NCBI GenBank assembly: GCA_031310005.1
Contig: CM062381.1
Location: 4,030,001 to 4,094,000 of the forward strand
Direction of reading: 5' to 3'
Origin: Dactylellina haptotyla
Taxonomy: Eukaryota > Ascomycota > Orbiliomycetes > Orbiliales > Orbiliaceae
Length of the DNA stretch: 64,000 bases
Shown: positions 32,570 through 45,202 of the stretch, piece after piece
Layout of the letters: each line of letters starts with the position of its first letter
Numbering within the stretch: position 1 is the stretch's first letter
The notes under the pieces: generated by a model
Database searches by the model: none
What the model saw: only the letters and a program-made list of their open reading frames with translations
Told to the model about the DNA's origin: nothing
Translations under genes and position numbers: made by a program

Positions 32570-34080
32570 GATCTTGGGCGTTCAATTGTAGTTGAAGTGG
32601 GGATTTCGTTGACCCGGAGACGTCGAAATTTGGGCGGTCGGATTCATTGTGGCTGCGGATAGGTCTGCAGTCCGTACAATAGACTTCCGTATGCTCCAAA
32701 TGATGCGATTATGCTTCGAATCTCATATATGCTAGGCTACATCTAAAGAATTTGAGCGTAAAACCTTTGAAATGCAATGAAGTGGTCTATGTACGGTCTC
32801 TTCTTAGATCTGACCGGCCCTTATATATTCACAAGTTCTAGATACTTGATCAATTGATTCCTGTTGAATAATTCCAGCCTTCTGTGGGTAGCAGCTTCAC
32901 TTCCTAGAGGTAATTGTACCTATAGGAAGTACCACTTGCGCATTCTATCTAGCCGTTAGAGCCGACTTCCTCTATCTGTACAGCAAGCCCAGTATGCTCA
33001 GCATTTACAGTTAGAAACCAGCGATCTTTAAGATCTTTCTTTGACCGCTATATCTATTAATTGCTAGATTGATGCTAGTGTGATACGTAACTGCAATAAT
33101 TTAAAACGTCGAAACACAACCAAGTTGGCAGGAACGGAAACAAGCCCGAACTGGCGAATGCAACAGCCGGTTGTGTTGTCGCCACTGTGTTACGTTGAAC
33201 CGCAGCCCCCGTCGCTGACTACGCACATTCGAACATTCGGCGTATCGATAAAGAACATTATCTTTCGCATCGGCGGGACGAAAACATAATAAGTTGCAGA
33301 TAACCAACGCCGCTCTCTCACACCCAGGTCAGGCTGGCCTCCTCGAGTTCCAACATTGATATTCTGCAGCGTTCTGCAGGTGTCCGGGAACTGGGATCTC
33401 GACTCCAGGGATAGCCTGAGCGAACGGACGGACGCCCGTGCTGATTCGTTGCTTCTGGCGACGTGTCTAAACCTCGGACGGACCTGGCGGGAATCGTCGT
33501 CAGAGCAAGGCTCACGATCCTAATCACTCCTCTCCGCATGCCCTCGGTACTGTCCGCCTAAGAGACCATCTATCCTGTCCGTCCATCTATCTACGTCTCC
33601 AGACAAGCATTGGGTGTGGTGTCTTGGCTGAAGACTTGGAAGTCAACCGTGTGCAAACGATATTACCACCACCACCACCACCACCACCACCACCACCAAT
33701 ACCATTCAGCATTTGGGCCGCAAACATCACCGCCATTATCCCTGAATCACCTCCACGAATCTCTCCACCAGCGGCTCCTCGGCCAACTGTATATACCCGC
33801 CGTCTACCGCGTACCACGATACCCTACTCTCCCGGATATTTCGAAGGGCTCCGCTCGTAGTCATTCGTATATCCCGTCCTAACAGGCATACAAGGACTAT
33901 CCATTCACGAATACGCGGTTCTCAAAAGCTCTCCCATTACTGATGAGACAGGTACCGGCCCGAGAAACGGAAATTTCAACATCACGATCTTCAGCATAAA
34001 GAACATACTGGCTGCGTGATCGGATAGGGGTCGATTGCCGTCGATACCCTCATCCCTTTCTCCTCGCCACCCCGCCCGCA
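32570..34080. other. Intergenic / PMR1 promoter
   Basis: 1.5 kb without a supported gene. It includes a trinucleotide microsatellite (separate entry) and, at its right end, the PMR1 promoter and leader. Confidence 0.5.
33664..33697 (+). repeat. (ACC)n microsatellite
   Basis: About eleven tandem ACC/CCA units, roughly 400 bp upstream of the PMR1 start codon. It reads as poly-His, poly-Thr or poly-Pro in different frames but lies in no credible gene. Confidence 0.9.
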
Positions 34081-37000
34081 ATGTCGAGAGCTCGTTCCGC
34101 CTCGTTGGGCGGTCAGCGGTTACAGGTCGTATGTAGCAGTTATCCCCCCTAAGCCCGGCATGCTGTCTCTGACGACCCAAACTAACTACGACTGTAGCCT
34201 CCTCCCATCAAACAACTCGCGACTCGCTCCCCCACCGAAGTTGCCCTCGATCTACAAACCAGCCTTTCCCACGGTATCCTCTCCGCCGCCGAAGTAGTCC
34301 TCCGGCAATCCTTCCATGGCCCCAATGAGCTCCCACAATCCGAACCGGAGCCTCTGTGGCTTAAATTCGCGAAGCAATTCGTCGAATCACGGCTTATCCT
34401 CCTTCTACTCGCGTCAGCAGCCATTTCATTCTTCATGCGTAACTATGACGACGCGGTGTCAATCGCCGTGGCGGTCATTATTGTTGTCACGGTGGGATTC
34501 GTACAGGAATATAGATCTGAGCAGGAACTAGAAGCCTTGAACAAGCTGGTCCCGCACCATGCTCACCTGATACGAGGAAATGCGCCAGGGAGCAGGAATC
34601 TAAATGCCGAGGACGAAGCTCGACTTCTAGGACTTCCACCCGCTTCCACCACCGTTAGTGCGAATTTATTGGTTCCTGGGGATCTGGTTACGTTTACAAC
34701 CGGGGACCGAATACCGGCAGATATAAGAATCACAGTGGCAACGGATCTCGAGATCGATGAAAGTAACTTGACAGGAGAGACAGAGCCGATGAGGAAGCAG
34801 AGCGAAGCTGTCGATATCACGGAACCGCAATCGCCGTTTTATACAACCACCAAAGCCGACCCCGGGATTTCCGAAATGCTCTGTGTCGCGTTCCAAGGCA
34901 CGCTAGTTAGAAACGGACACGGTCAGGGAATTGTCGTAGCAACTGGTGCCCATACGGAGTTCGGCAAGATTAATGCCATGCTTTCAGAAATAGCAAGCCC
35001 CAGGACGCCACTACAGGTGGCGATGGATAAGCTCGGCCACGACCTTTCAATGGCGAGTTTTGGAATTATAGGCCTAATCGTATTCTTCGGTTTCCTGCAA
35101 GGTCGCCAGTGGCTAGAACTTTTCCAGGTTGCTGTCAGTTTGGCTGTTGCCGCTATCCCGGAAGGGTTGCCCATCATCGTCACTGTCACGTTGGCTCTTG
35201 GCGTCATCAGAATGGTTAGCAGAGGCGCCATCGTGCGCAAAATGCCCTCGGTTGAAACGCTAGGCTGTGTGAACGTCGTTTGCAGTGACAAGACGGGAAC
35301 TCTCACTATGAATCACATGACTGTCACTATGCTCTGGACACCCGATCTCCCAGAACCGGTTACAAAGGCGTCGTTACAATCTTCAACATCTACCCTCGAC
35401 GTTCCAACTCGTACCTTACTTCGAATCGGTAACCTTTGCAATAACGGTAGACTAGCGGCTCACCACACCGCAGAAGCCATCTCCGCGTTCTCAGCTCATT
35501 CCCCACATACCACACAATCCCGTTTTGTTGGACAACCTACAGACGTCGCACTACTTGACTTGCTAGACGCCTTTGGCGAAGAAGACCTCCGTCCTCGAGT
35601 AAAACGATCCGCAGAAGTTCCCTTCTCTTCGAAAGAAAAATGGATGGGCGTCGTCGTCGATGGTGGCTCGTCAGGCCCTGATACGGCCTACGTCAAGGGC
35701 GCAATCGAAAAGATTCTGGCACGATGTGATACATATCTTACCCGTGATGGTCGCCCCGTGATTCTGGATGAAGCTCGTAAAAACAAGGCTCTCGTAGCGG
35801 CAGAAAAAATGGCGGAAGAGGGTCTTCGAGTTCTTGCTTTCGCCAGCGGTCAGGTATCAAAGTTTGAAAAGAAACCCGTCGGAACAGATATCAAAGAGAT
35901 GTTCAAAGACTTGGCATTCGCTGGTATTGTGGGCATGTTTGATCCACCCAGGAAGGGTGTTGATAAGGCAATCCGTCGCCTCATGCTCGGCGGTGTCAAA
36001 GTTATTATGATTACCGGAGACGCAGAAACGACTGCGGTAAGCATTGCGAGGAAGCTCGGGATGCAAGTCCTGCCTGCTGCGCCAATCGAAGGTCGCGTTT
36101 CGCCATCGGTTGGGTTGAACGGAAAGGCTGTTATAGGGCATCATTCACGATCCGTGATCCGAGGCGACGAACTCGACCAAATGACGGATGACGAACTCGC
36201 ACAGGCAATTCAAACCACTACTATTTTCGCTCGAACTTCACCTGAACATAAACTTAAAATCATTAAAGCCCTGCAAGCACCGCCCAATGAAGCTGTCGTC
36301 GCCATGACCGGCGATGGTGTCAACGACGCCCCGGCATTAAAAATGGCAGACATCGGAATATCCATGGGAATAATGGGTACCGATGTCGCGAAGGAAGCCG
36401 CCGATATGATTCTAAGTGACGATAACTTTGCGACAATTCTACGAGCGATCGAAGAAGGCAAGGGTATCTACTACAATATTCAAAACTTCCTTACCTTCCA
36501 GCTCAGCACCAGTGTCGCCGCGCTAGGATTAGTGTTGATCAGTACGATGATGGGGAAAGAAAATCCCTTGAACCCCATGCAAATCTTATGGATTAGTACG
36601 TTCACGCCTCGATATCAGCTGTCCAACAATAACGCATAGCTAACCTTATCTCAAATAGATATCCTGATGGACGGTCCACCCGCGCAATCGCTGGGCGTTG
36701 AGCCTGTCGACAAGAACGTCATGGCCGCGAAACCCCGCTCCCGACACGACCGAATTCTCACGTCTACCCTCTTACAGCGAGTGTTCACATCTGCCTTTTT
36801 AATTCTTACCGGCACGATGATGATCTACGTCCGAGAAATGAGCGCCGACGGAATGATCACAAAACGAGATACAACAATGACATTCACATGCTTCGTCTTA
36901 TTCGATATGTTCAACGCATTGACCTGTCGCTCTGAAGGGAAGAGTTATCTGCGCGGGGAAATTTCTTTGACAGGGAACAAGTTCTTCATGGGAGCGGTGG

Positions 37001-37200
37001 GCGCAAGCTTGTTGGGTCAGATGTGCGTGGTGTACCTACCTTTCTTACAATGGATCTTCCAGACGGAAGGGTTGGAAGCTAAGGATTGGGTGTTGCTATT
37101 GTTCGTTGCGAGTACGGTGTTTTGGGTGGATGAGGGGCGGAAGTGGTATGCGTGGAAGAAAGGTAGACGGAGTTATGTGGGATATAGCTCGAGGGTTTAG
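34081..37200 (+). CDS. PMR1: PMR1-type Golgi Ca2+/Mn2+ P-type ATPase
   Basis: The protein has 995 aa from three exons, 34081-34128, 34198-36595 and 36659-37200, with introns of 69 and 63 bp. The first donor GTATGT and an ACTAAC branch fix the short first exon ([16 protein letters not shown]). Landmarks: [19 protein letters not shown] after the second membrane helix, LTGET, IPEGLP in M4, [15 protein letters not shown] with the phosphorylated Asp380, [35 protein letters not shown] and, across the second intron, the M6 ion-binding segment [18 protein letters not shown]. The single ion site and the YRSE and LVP motifs are those of secretory-pathway (PMR1/SPCA) pumps rather than SERCA or PMC1. It loads Ca2+ and Mn2+ into the Golgi for glycosylation and secretion. 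It is the second P-type ATPase of the window, unrelated in subfamily to the ENA gene. Confidence 0.95.
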
Positions 37201-40200
37201 ACGCAGAAAAGTTGCCTACAATGGCCTAGATTTTTTTTTGTACTTTTGGTGTTTTTATCAGGTTACCGGATGGATTATGTCGTCATAATATCTCGGTATC
37301 TTTGGGTGAGTATTCAGCGAACACGGAGGGGCCTAATCTTCACGTGTCTCGTTCTCTTAATTCTAGATTATTATTGTAGCCAAAAAACTTGTATTTACCT
37401 TTTTTTTCGTTTGTATGTACTTTTAGAAGCTATCATTCTTATTCCTTTATCGTTTGCTCTATACTTTCGCGATACTGTGGAATTGCAAGAGTGCCTTGAA
37501 GGCTGATACTTTCCCTTATATTATTTTGTATCTTCCTTGGAAGCTTTGTGGATAATCACTTCAGTTCTTGGATATCAATATAGCAGACGCATGAAAAGCC
37601 TCGAATATAAAAAATCATGTGTTCTCAGAGATCATCAATATTTAAGCTTGGCGGGTCGCATTGTTTTCTCGCCTCGTATATTGGAGTTGATATCTAATCA
37701 AGTTCATGATTCAGTAGAGCCAAGCCTGCTTACCAGTCGTGACTTTAAACTTCTCCACGAGGACGTGCATATGCAGAGCGTCGTGCCGACTTCCACAGCT
37801 TACCCAAGCATCCGGGGCAAATGTGGTGTCTAGCAACCACCCGCTCTCTCTACTAATCAATCACACGATTGAAGATCTTAGACAGAGCTTCAATTGCGGA
37901 TAGCTACTTAGTATTGTTTACATTTTACGCCAAATCACACCACCAGCCGACAGATCGTCCACGTCTCTCGAAGAAATGAATCTCTCTAGGTAGCTAACTT
38001 GGATCATACGATTCTTTCGGAGAGAAGCAACTACAAGGTTCTATCAAATTTCCCATTTTTTAATATAATATATCGGCGGGAAAGAAGAGAGAAGGAGTGG
38101 GCGAGCAATATTAGCCAGCAACATAAGGCTAGGTTCCCAACTGGCAGAATTGCATTTTCACGGCATCATCAGCCCTCTTGAGAGATTTCTAGATGGGCGA
38201 TTAATTGGATCTGCAAACGCGAATACCACATTCGATCACGACGCCTTGGTGTTGCGGAAGGATTGTTGAAGCGCAAGGCATGCTCTCAAGGCTTTGAGAC
38301 AGCGCCTCAAATGTAGCATTCGCAATTACCCCAATCTCGCCTACCGAAAAAAAAAAGTGCCGTGTTACAGATGGTCAATAGCAAACCCGGCCTGCCAATC
38401 TAAGCGAATTGTGTTTCGGATTTCCCATTTCCAAATTTTCTTTTTCGCCTGCTTCCCTCCTTTCCTTTCGGCTCCGTTTCATGGATTGCTTTTTCGGAAT
38501 GATATGCATGTTTTGGACCCTGAACAAATCAAAAACAAAAAATACTACTTTACTTATTGTATCAAGCTTCAACAATCAGCGATTTTGGTGAAAAACTTCA
38601 GTGCAGCCATAATTGGTGGAGGTTAACGGCCGGTCATCCAAGGGAGGTTTCTTTTTTCTATTTCCTGCGGTGGTGGCGCAAGAGGGATATGATAACATCC
38701 CAAGGAATGGATCGGACAGACCGTTTATTTTCACATGAGGTGCCGAGCTTCTTTCCAAGTGGTATTACAAAGCTGCCACGGAGTGGAGAGGGCGGGCGTG
38801 CAGACGCGAGGAATGAGAATTGAGAGGTGAGGAGATAAATCAGGGACGGGAGTAAGCACTCCGGATGACGGACAGCGAATAGATTCGTGATTGAGGGAAA
38901 GAGTTTCCGACGAAAGACGCGAATTGATTCGGCGAGAGCGGATTTAAAAAGAGAACGGGAAGGCTTTAGGGCAGGCAAAAAAATATCAACATGTTCCGGA
39001 CCTTTCGCTCTTTTCGCGAATAACGTGCATTGCATGCAGGAAGCAAGGGAACTTGCACAGTCGGTTGGCACCCTTGATTGGCTGGGCTGCATCTCCCGCT
39101 GGGGAGAATTCTCGATGGTCTCATTGGATTATAAAGTCCAAAAAACGTGATTGTTCCTTTTCGTATTCCGATGCTCTTTGCAGCTGGAACCAACAGGATA
39201 TGACTGTTGAAAAGAAAAAGGATGCACAGCAGGGTGGAAACGTAAGTATGTGTATCACACGACAGAAACGCTTTCGATCGAGTATGCATATGTGTTACAT
39301 ATTCACATCTGCGCCGCAGTACAGTCTGACTCGTAATCAATAATGACGGTCCTGGCATGGCTGCCCTCTCGGCCCTGACCTGCGGGCTTTTTCTTTTGTA
39401 GAAAAAAAAAGAGTTTTTGTGGATTCCGTTTTGAAAGCCATTATCAATCCAATCTTCGGTGGTCCTTCGTTTAATATCTCATCGGATTCTGCTGCAAGCC
39501 ACCGCCCACTGGCCACCACCACCATCCACACCGCCCGCCCTACATAAGCCAAACATGTAACCGTACTCCGAAATCTGATATATCCCCATTTAATTCAAGA
39601 CCACCATCCACCACAACCCACAGGCCGGATGACAAGGGTCAGTGCGTCTACGGAGCGCGACTGCACTCGGAGTGCATATGCATATTGAGGAAAGGGTCCT
39701 CGCATCTGAGATATGTTTGGCGATCTTGAGAAACCCGCACCATGACTGTTTGCGCACCTCAGGGCTAGAAGCTTCTACGGTCGACTGGTTCCCCACCAGG
39801 CGGGCTTTTTTCGTGCGCATCACTTTTTTGCAAAAAGATACTATGCATTATTTTAATCCTGCGCAAACCCAAAGTTCCAACAAGAAAAAAGTGAGTTTGT
39901 TTGATTGATTTATTGGGGTGGTCTGACCGGTCCGGGCTAAGTAGTATCGAGGTGAGAGGACCTGGAAATAACCCCGGCACCAGCTGAAAAGTCGAAGATT
40001 CGGTTGGTTACTGTTGCACTTTCCGGAGAGACGACCGACTGGACGGACCTTACCTCAGTCGTATTTACGAGTCGAGTAAAGGAAAGGTTAAGGGGACCGA
40101 CGAAAGGAAGGCCCGCCTGAGATCCGGCTGCCTGGTAAGCCCTGATTTTCTTTTTCGCCCATGTTCGCGAGCGAGGAGCAAAAGGGAAAAGGGAAAAAGA

Positions 40201-40925
40201 GGCGGGTTGGGCCGCATGATTCTTCTCTTTGAGAGGTAAAGTCCGTCGAATAAGAACGGAGGACCGTCTTGAAATACGGACCTGAGGACAGACTTGGAGA
40301 CGTTATTATGAGCCCGGCTGTTGGAGACGACTTATTGGAGGAGCCGTGTGGTTATTGCAGTTCGCTCGCGGCTTTGAGGGCCCCGTTTCAGAAGAGCAGA
40401 AGGACGGCCAGGCAGCAGTAAGAGCAATTCGGGGTAATAATAATAATAACGGTAGGGTAGTAATTAACACTACCGTCCGGCGCACTGGATTAACTAATTA
40501 ATTTGTAGCAGCACGACTATTCTATTGTGCAATTGAGCCTCTCACTATTTCTTCCTCCCAGAGACCAGCTGTCACATTTTATCTTGTTTTATCTTGTCCA
40601 ATTCGTATCAAAGATCGCTGTTCCACCCGTTCGGCTCAAAAGAATAAGAAAACTCGCACTCGTCAACGGCACCCCCAACACTTTTTTCTTTTCTTATATT
40701 ACTCATTCCGTCTTGTCTTAAGATCTTGACGGGCCCGTCCTGAACAGCGCCGTCCTCTCGATATCTCTTTAAAAGCCCCAATTCCGCACCGGTAGCGTCG
40801 TCAGCCAGTCTAGGTTGGTGTATCAGGTGGGCGAGCGAAAGAAGCGAAAAAACCGCCGTAGACGGATAACATATATTCTACACTCGGTCCACCCTTGCAT
40901 AAGGCGCTGGTTCACACAGCTGTAC

Positions 40926-40952
40926 AGATATATATATCTAGATATATATTTA
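40926..40952. repeat. AT-rich palindromic alternating tract
   Basis: AGATATATATATCT (self-complementary) is followed directly by a second AGATATATAT copy; able to form a cruciform or nucleosome-poor element. No role assigned. Confidence 0.5.
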
Positions 40953-42123
40953 TATCTACACGCATAGACATACAGATATTCGGACATCGCGGGAGCTCTC
41001 TTACTCACTTCTGCCATCGATCTCTGCCTGCGGTGTATCTGGCTTAGTGAGCGAGCGCCATTTCCCAGGTACCCTGCTAGTACGACCCGTCCTCGTCTCT
41101 TTTGGCCCAAGAAGAAAGAAACTTTCTGAAACGGCGCAGCTAGTGTACCTTCCCAACCGCGGCGGGCAGAAGGACCAAAAAGTTAGTTGGGTTGCATCTC
41201 AGAGCTCATTCTCCGGATTAACCTGGATTCGGTATCCTAACGTTGTCCTCTGGTGGGTATGTTCTTTCTTCTAATCATTTAGGCCCGTTTCGCCCAGAAA
41301 TAAAAAGTCGCTTGCTTCTATTTCATATCGAGGAGATCTCGAGAGACACCCCCCAGAGAAAGTGATTCAGCTAACTGACTTGGCTTCGAACTAGCCGTCC
41401 GCTAGCATTAGACTTTTTTCCGTTTCCTCCCTTCATTAGGTTTTTTCGCTCGAATCGAATCGAATCCGCTTTGGCATTTCCAGACGAGAGGACCCTTTCC
41501 TCGTACCTCGTTCAGTCCACACACCCCCCCATTCCATTGTTCCACAAGGCGGACGAATCCTCTTTTTCAAAACCAGGGCACATTCTTGTCGGTTTGAGCC
41601 GCTGTGCTATTTAAAACTCGAATTCTCGGGCGTTCTCCCTCCCTCGACACATCGAAGATTCTAGATCCACGGGAAGAGCACCATACCTACCGGCCGTGTC
41701 CTGCAGGCATCATCGGCTCCAATCAGGCTGAAGGGAGGGGCACAGTGCAGCAGCAAGCAGCAGACGAGGGCCGTAGTAGCTGCATAGAGGGGTGGTGACT
41801 TGCGTCCCACTTTGCCATTCTTATTACGAACGACATATCGTCCCGCCAAAGCCAGGCAATCTCAGGCAATTTATACTCTCTTAGTCACCAAAAAGTACCG
41901 GCTGGGTACTCCCTGGGCGCTCCCTCAAAGCGGAAATACTTTGTTTGGACGTCCGCAGGTTCCCGATAAACCTTCAAATTTTTCTTATCAGGAAGGATTT
42001 GATTCCTTTCTACAGTCATAGCCGCAACCAAAAAATTTTCTTCCCTTGTCTCTCCCTTTTCTCTACTGTTCTTTCCTTCTAGGGTGTCTCCAAAGGCCGT
42101 TCCTTTCGTTAATCCCACTCTGA

Positions 42124-42405
42124 TTCATACTTTTCCTGGTTTGCTATTTTGGACTTCAAGCTCCTCAGCTTGGGCACCAAGCTCGAGACGTTTGGAAGTA
42201 TTCTGCAGGGTCTGAATTGGGCCTGTTGGGCTGTCCGAAGAGCTTCGTCTTCAAGCTGTCCGGCTTGCTGCGCTCATTGCGAACACCATCTCCGCTAGTC
42301 CGACGACATCTGTTTCTCCGGCGTGTAGATAAACTTGATCCTTTATTCCTCCTTCGTATTATCAAATCTCCACTCTTCGTCTTGCTCCATCGCCCCGTCG
42401 CAACA
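42124..42405 (+). other. In-frame open extension upstream of the SUA5 ATG, possible non-AUG mitochondrial leader
   Basis: From the TGA at 42121-42123 to the ATG at 42406 there is no stop in the SUA5 frame and no ATG. The part closest to the ATG is rich in Arg, Leu and Ser with few acidic residues (LRSLRTPSPLVRRHLFLRR), as in mitochondrial presequences. Candidate near-cognate codons include TTG at 42217 (purine at -3, G at +4) and CTG at 42223. Function is inference. Confidence 0.35.
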
Positions 42406-43731
42406 ATGACTTCGACCCCGCGCATGGGCACCACTTCGCCCATTGTTGGGTCCGAACCCTCCTCCCCACCACCAATTGTCGCCACAAAAATAGCTTTCAC
42501 CAGGCGCATACCCAGCACCGAGGTGGTCTCGATAAACCCAGCCGACATCAAATTCGAATTGTCCACTTCGTCGTCGTGCCACCCGTACGAAGACCCCAAA
42601 TTCACCACCCCGCCGACCTCCCAAACGGGCAAGGCGATCCTCTACGCCGCCGAGAAACTTCGGTCGAGTGACATCCCCGTCGCATTCCCCACGGAGACGG
42701 TCTACGGTCTAGGCGCGGACGCTACCCGTGATGAAGCTGTCAAGAACATCTTTGCTGCCAAGGGTAGACCGACGGACAACCCGCTGATCGTCCACGTCGG
42801 CTCGATCAAACAAGCAAGGGAACTCCTCCGCCCCGCCAATGCCCCGCCATCGGAGAAATACGATATCCCCGAGATATACCTGCCATTGATCGATAAGTTC
42901 TGGCCGGGACCGCTCACGATCCTTCTGCCGTTACCAAAAAACTCAGTACTATCACCATACGTGTATTCCACGCAGACCACCGTCGGCGTCCGTCTGCCGT
43001 CGCACCCTGTAGCTCTGGCTCTCGCGCTCACAAGTAACGTCCCCATCGCTGCTCCCTCGGCGAACAAATCGGGCCTCCCGTCTCCGACAACAGCAAAACA
43101 TGTCCGTGAAGATCTTTACAAGCTGGTAGAACTTATTCTGGACGGCGGTAGCTGCAACGTCGGGCTCGAGAGCACTGTTGTGGACGGCTTGTCGAGCCCC
43201 CCCGCGATTCTTCGACCGGGAGGCATCAGCCTCGAGCAAATCCGAGCCTGCAAGGGGTGGGAGGGAGTCGTGGTGCACAAGGAAGACAGTGCTAATGGCA
43301 CCGGTGCGGGCAGTAATGTTGCGCCTAGAGCTCCTGGGATGAAATATAAGCACTATTCGCCTACTTGCGGTGTCAGACTGTACCTCCCGGATGCAGACCA
43401 GCCGAGCCTTCACGAACTCAAAGCGACCGCGTTCGGCAGCGATTCGAAAGTCGTCCGGTTAGGAGTTCTGAGGACGAGGAATTGGAAGGAGCTGAGTCAG
43501 AAGGATCGGGACTGGTTGGCTGATCAAAATGTGGAGTATGTTGAGGAAAGCCTGGGAGAGAGCGGAGAGGAGATATCGAGAAACCTGTTTGGAGCTCTGA
43601 GGCGGATGGATGACGAAGGTGTGGTGGTTGTTCATATCGAAGGTGTGGATGAAGATATGGAAGGGTTGGCTGTGATGAACCGACTGAAGAAGGCGGCGAG
43701 TGTGGTTATTCGAAAGAAAGCTTCTTCTTAG
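42406..43731 (+). CDS. SUA5: Threonylcarbamoyl-AMP synthase (Sua5/YrdC)
   Basis: The protein has 441 aa, single exon, from the ATG at 42406 (context CAACAATGA). It makes threonylcarbamoyl-adenylate from Thr, bicarbonate and ATP, the first step of the universal t6A37 tRNA modification. The YrdC domain starts near residue 75: AFPTETVYGLGADA, KGRPTDNPLIVHV (Lys119), FWPGPLTILLP, TVGVRLPSHPVA, APSANKSG and ESTVVDG. A linker with APRAPGMKYKHYSP leads to the C-terminal Sua5 domain (about residues 300-435), which ends near MNRLKKAAS. The length matches fungal Sua5. A Ser/Thr/Pro-rich N-terminus of about 70 residues precedes YrdC. The frame stays open for 94 codons upstream of the ATG (separate entry), which could give a mitochondrial form from a non-AUG start. 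Confidence 0.95.
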   Translation: MTSTPRMGTTSPIVGSEPSSPPPIVATKIAFTRRIPSTEVVSINPADIKFELSTSSSCHPYEDPKFTTPPTSQTGKAILYAAEKLRSSDIPVAFPTETVYGLGADATRDEAVKNIFAAKGRPTDNPLIVHVGSIKQARELLRPANAPPSEKYDIPEIYLPLIDKFWPGPLTILLPLPKNSVLSPYVYSTQTTVGVRLPSHPVALALALTSNVPIAAPSANKSGLPSPTTAKHVREDLYKLVELILDGGSCNVGLESTVVDGLSSPPAILRPGGISLEQIRACKGWEGVVVHKEDSANGTGAGSNVAPRAPGMKYKHYSPTCGVRLYLPDADQPSLHELKATAFGSDSKVVRLGVLRTRNWKELSQKDRDWLADQNVEYVEESLGESGEEISRNLFGALRRMDDEGVVVVHIEGVDEDMEGLAVMNRLKKAASVVIRKKASS

Positions 43732-44456
43732 ATTCATTTTTTCTTTTCTTTCGAGAGACTGGCTTGTTTTGCGGTACCGGCAACAGGAAGAGGTGTTTAT
43801 GAATAGGGTTCCTTTTTTTTCTATATCTTTTCATCCTTCTCTTTTTTAATACATCCTCGCATGCATGGGTATGGCGTTCACACTATACTGCTGACTCTGG
43901 TTTTTTTTCCGTTTTTAATTGTTACCGGAATTCGAATTCCCCTTTTCTCTATTTCTAAGTCCCCTCTTATTCTTCACCATTATTACTATTACTATTACTA
44001 CCATACAAGGATATAAAAAGCTGGTGGGACTATTACTACGGGTTTTTGGATTTATAGATGGCGAAGGATTTCTTTTCTCTTTTTTTCTCTTTGTTAAAAG
44101 GGACGACAAACTACTGCCATCATGAACATTACAGCATGCATTCGGGTTCGCTAATTCTCCTCATTCTCCTCCTTTTATCCCCCTCATTATTTTTCTCTTT
44201 TGTACATGAGCGCCTCGCCCCGCCTCCTCCCTGATGTCAATAAGGGGGTTAATAATAATCATCATCATAACTAAATACATTACCTCTATGATTGGTCCGT
44301 TAAATATTTTGATAATTTAGTATTAATCTAGAATCATCTACTGTGAATATATATATCCGGATGGAAGTGGTAGGGGTATTATAACCATTATATTAAAGAA
44401 TGAGACTATATATAAGCACAAATCCAAACCCGAGACACCGTGACAAATCCGCTTTT
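43732..44456. other. Convergent 3' region of SUA5 and RET3
   Basis: 725 bp, T-rich on the + strand, with an ATT/ACT trinucleotide tract near 43978-44002 and ATC/AAT repeats near 44250-44270. No gene seen. Confidence 0.5.
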
Positions 44457-45202
44457 TTATAAACCTTCCCGCAGCTTGTTTGCGAGGAACTTGCTTCCAA
44501 GATTCCATGCATTCGACCTGCAGATTACCATAAGTTAGCATTAAAGCCCTCCACTTGCGTATCTATATTGAAACAAATGATGAAAGTGAAGAGGGAATGA
44601 GAGATACGTACAATCCCTGTTCGCTGAAGTCCAACTTTTGCGCATTCAGCTCGTGCGCAGGCGGCTTGCTCACCCGGCTGGCGACAGCGTTGGGGTCGGT
44701 CTCCAGCACGATTCCGTCGTCGACAATCTCATCGATTGCCAGGCTGACCATGTCGTAGTTCTCGATGATTGTGCGCTTGTCCGTGGTATTCTTGAGCAGG
44801 ATGGATAGCGCGTCTCGAAGGGCCAGGACGACGTTATACAGCAGGATTTCGTTCTCGGAGAGGGAGCCGATGATGTAGAGGGTGACGTCGGATTCGGGCT
44901 TGTAGACGACGATTCTGTTGTCGAAGAGGATGATATCGTTGGATTGCTTGTGCGTTTTGGCGTGGAGGTCCTTTTCGAAGGTCTGTAACAGTTCCAATTA
45001 GTATATATACAAAATAACTACTGATAGAGGACACTGGGAATGGACGCACCTGTTGTTCCTTCAGGGTAGGATATGGATTGGAGCCGGGCTCGCCGGGGGC
45101 GGTGGGGTGAGGGGCGGAATAGTACTTGGCGAGCACGCGGTTGCCGTCCTGGTCGAGGATGAGGACGGCATTGACGCTGAAGAGGGAGAGGTTTCCGGGC
45201 AT
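44457..45202 (-). CDS. RET3: Coatomer subunit zeta (COPI)
   Basis: The protein has 194 aa from three exons, 45202-45050, 44982-44612 and 44517-44457. Introns are 67 and 94 bp and phases agree. The longin-type sigma/zeta fold starts at once (MPGNLSLFSVNAVLILDQDG, then NRVLAKYY). Exon 2 has FEKDLHAKTHKQ, DIILFDNRIVVYK, DVTLYIIGSLSENEILLYNV and the acidic EIVDDGIVLETDP. The C-terminus FSEQGLSNAWNLGSKFLANKLREGL appears only when the 44611 donor is used, which fixes that junction. It is the small chain of the COPI F-subcomplex, binding gamma-COP, for retrograde Golgi-to-ER vesicles. It is divergent from the 902-aa mitochondrial-type gene with only 268 bp between the start codons. Confidence 0.95.

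Larger units (their letters stand above)
37201..42405. other. 5.2-kb stretch without a recognised protein gene
   Basis: It contains the PMR1 3' UTR at the left and the SUA5 promoter and leader at the right. Frames of 60-144 codons exist on both strands but none looks coding. The right half (about 39.4-42.4 kb) is rich in pyrimidine tracts and CT-rich blocks typical of fungal leaders, and has AT microsatellites (TAA units near 40437-40450, alternating AT near 40926-40950). A long non-coding transcript or long spliced leader is possible but not shown. Confidence 0.45.

Noticed and set aside
33587-33882. Poly-His/poly-Pro and poly-Gly frames over the ACC repeat
   Set aside because: Produced by the trinucleotide microsatellite read in different frames.
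14374-37200. ENA and PMR1 ATPases as a functional cluster
   Set aside because: They belong to different subfamilies, lie 16 kb apart with unrelated genes between, and act in different membranes; chance proximity is enough.
42165-43413. Minus-strand frames of 93-155 codons opposite SUA5
   Set aside because: Antisense to an unambiguous SUA5 gene.
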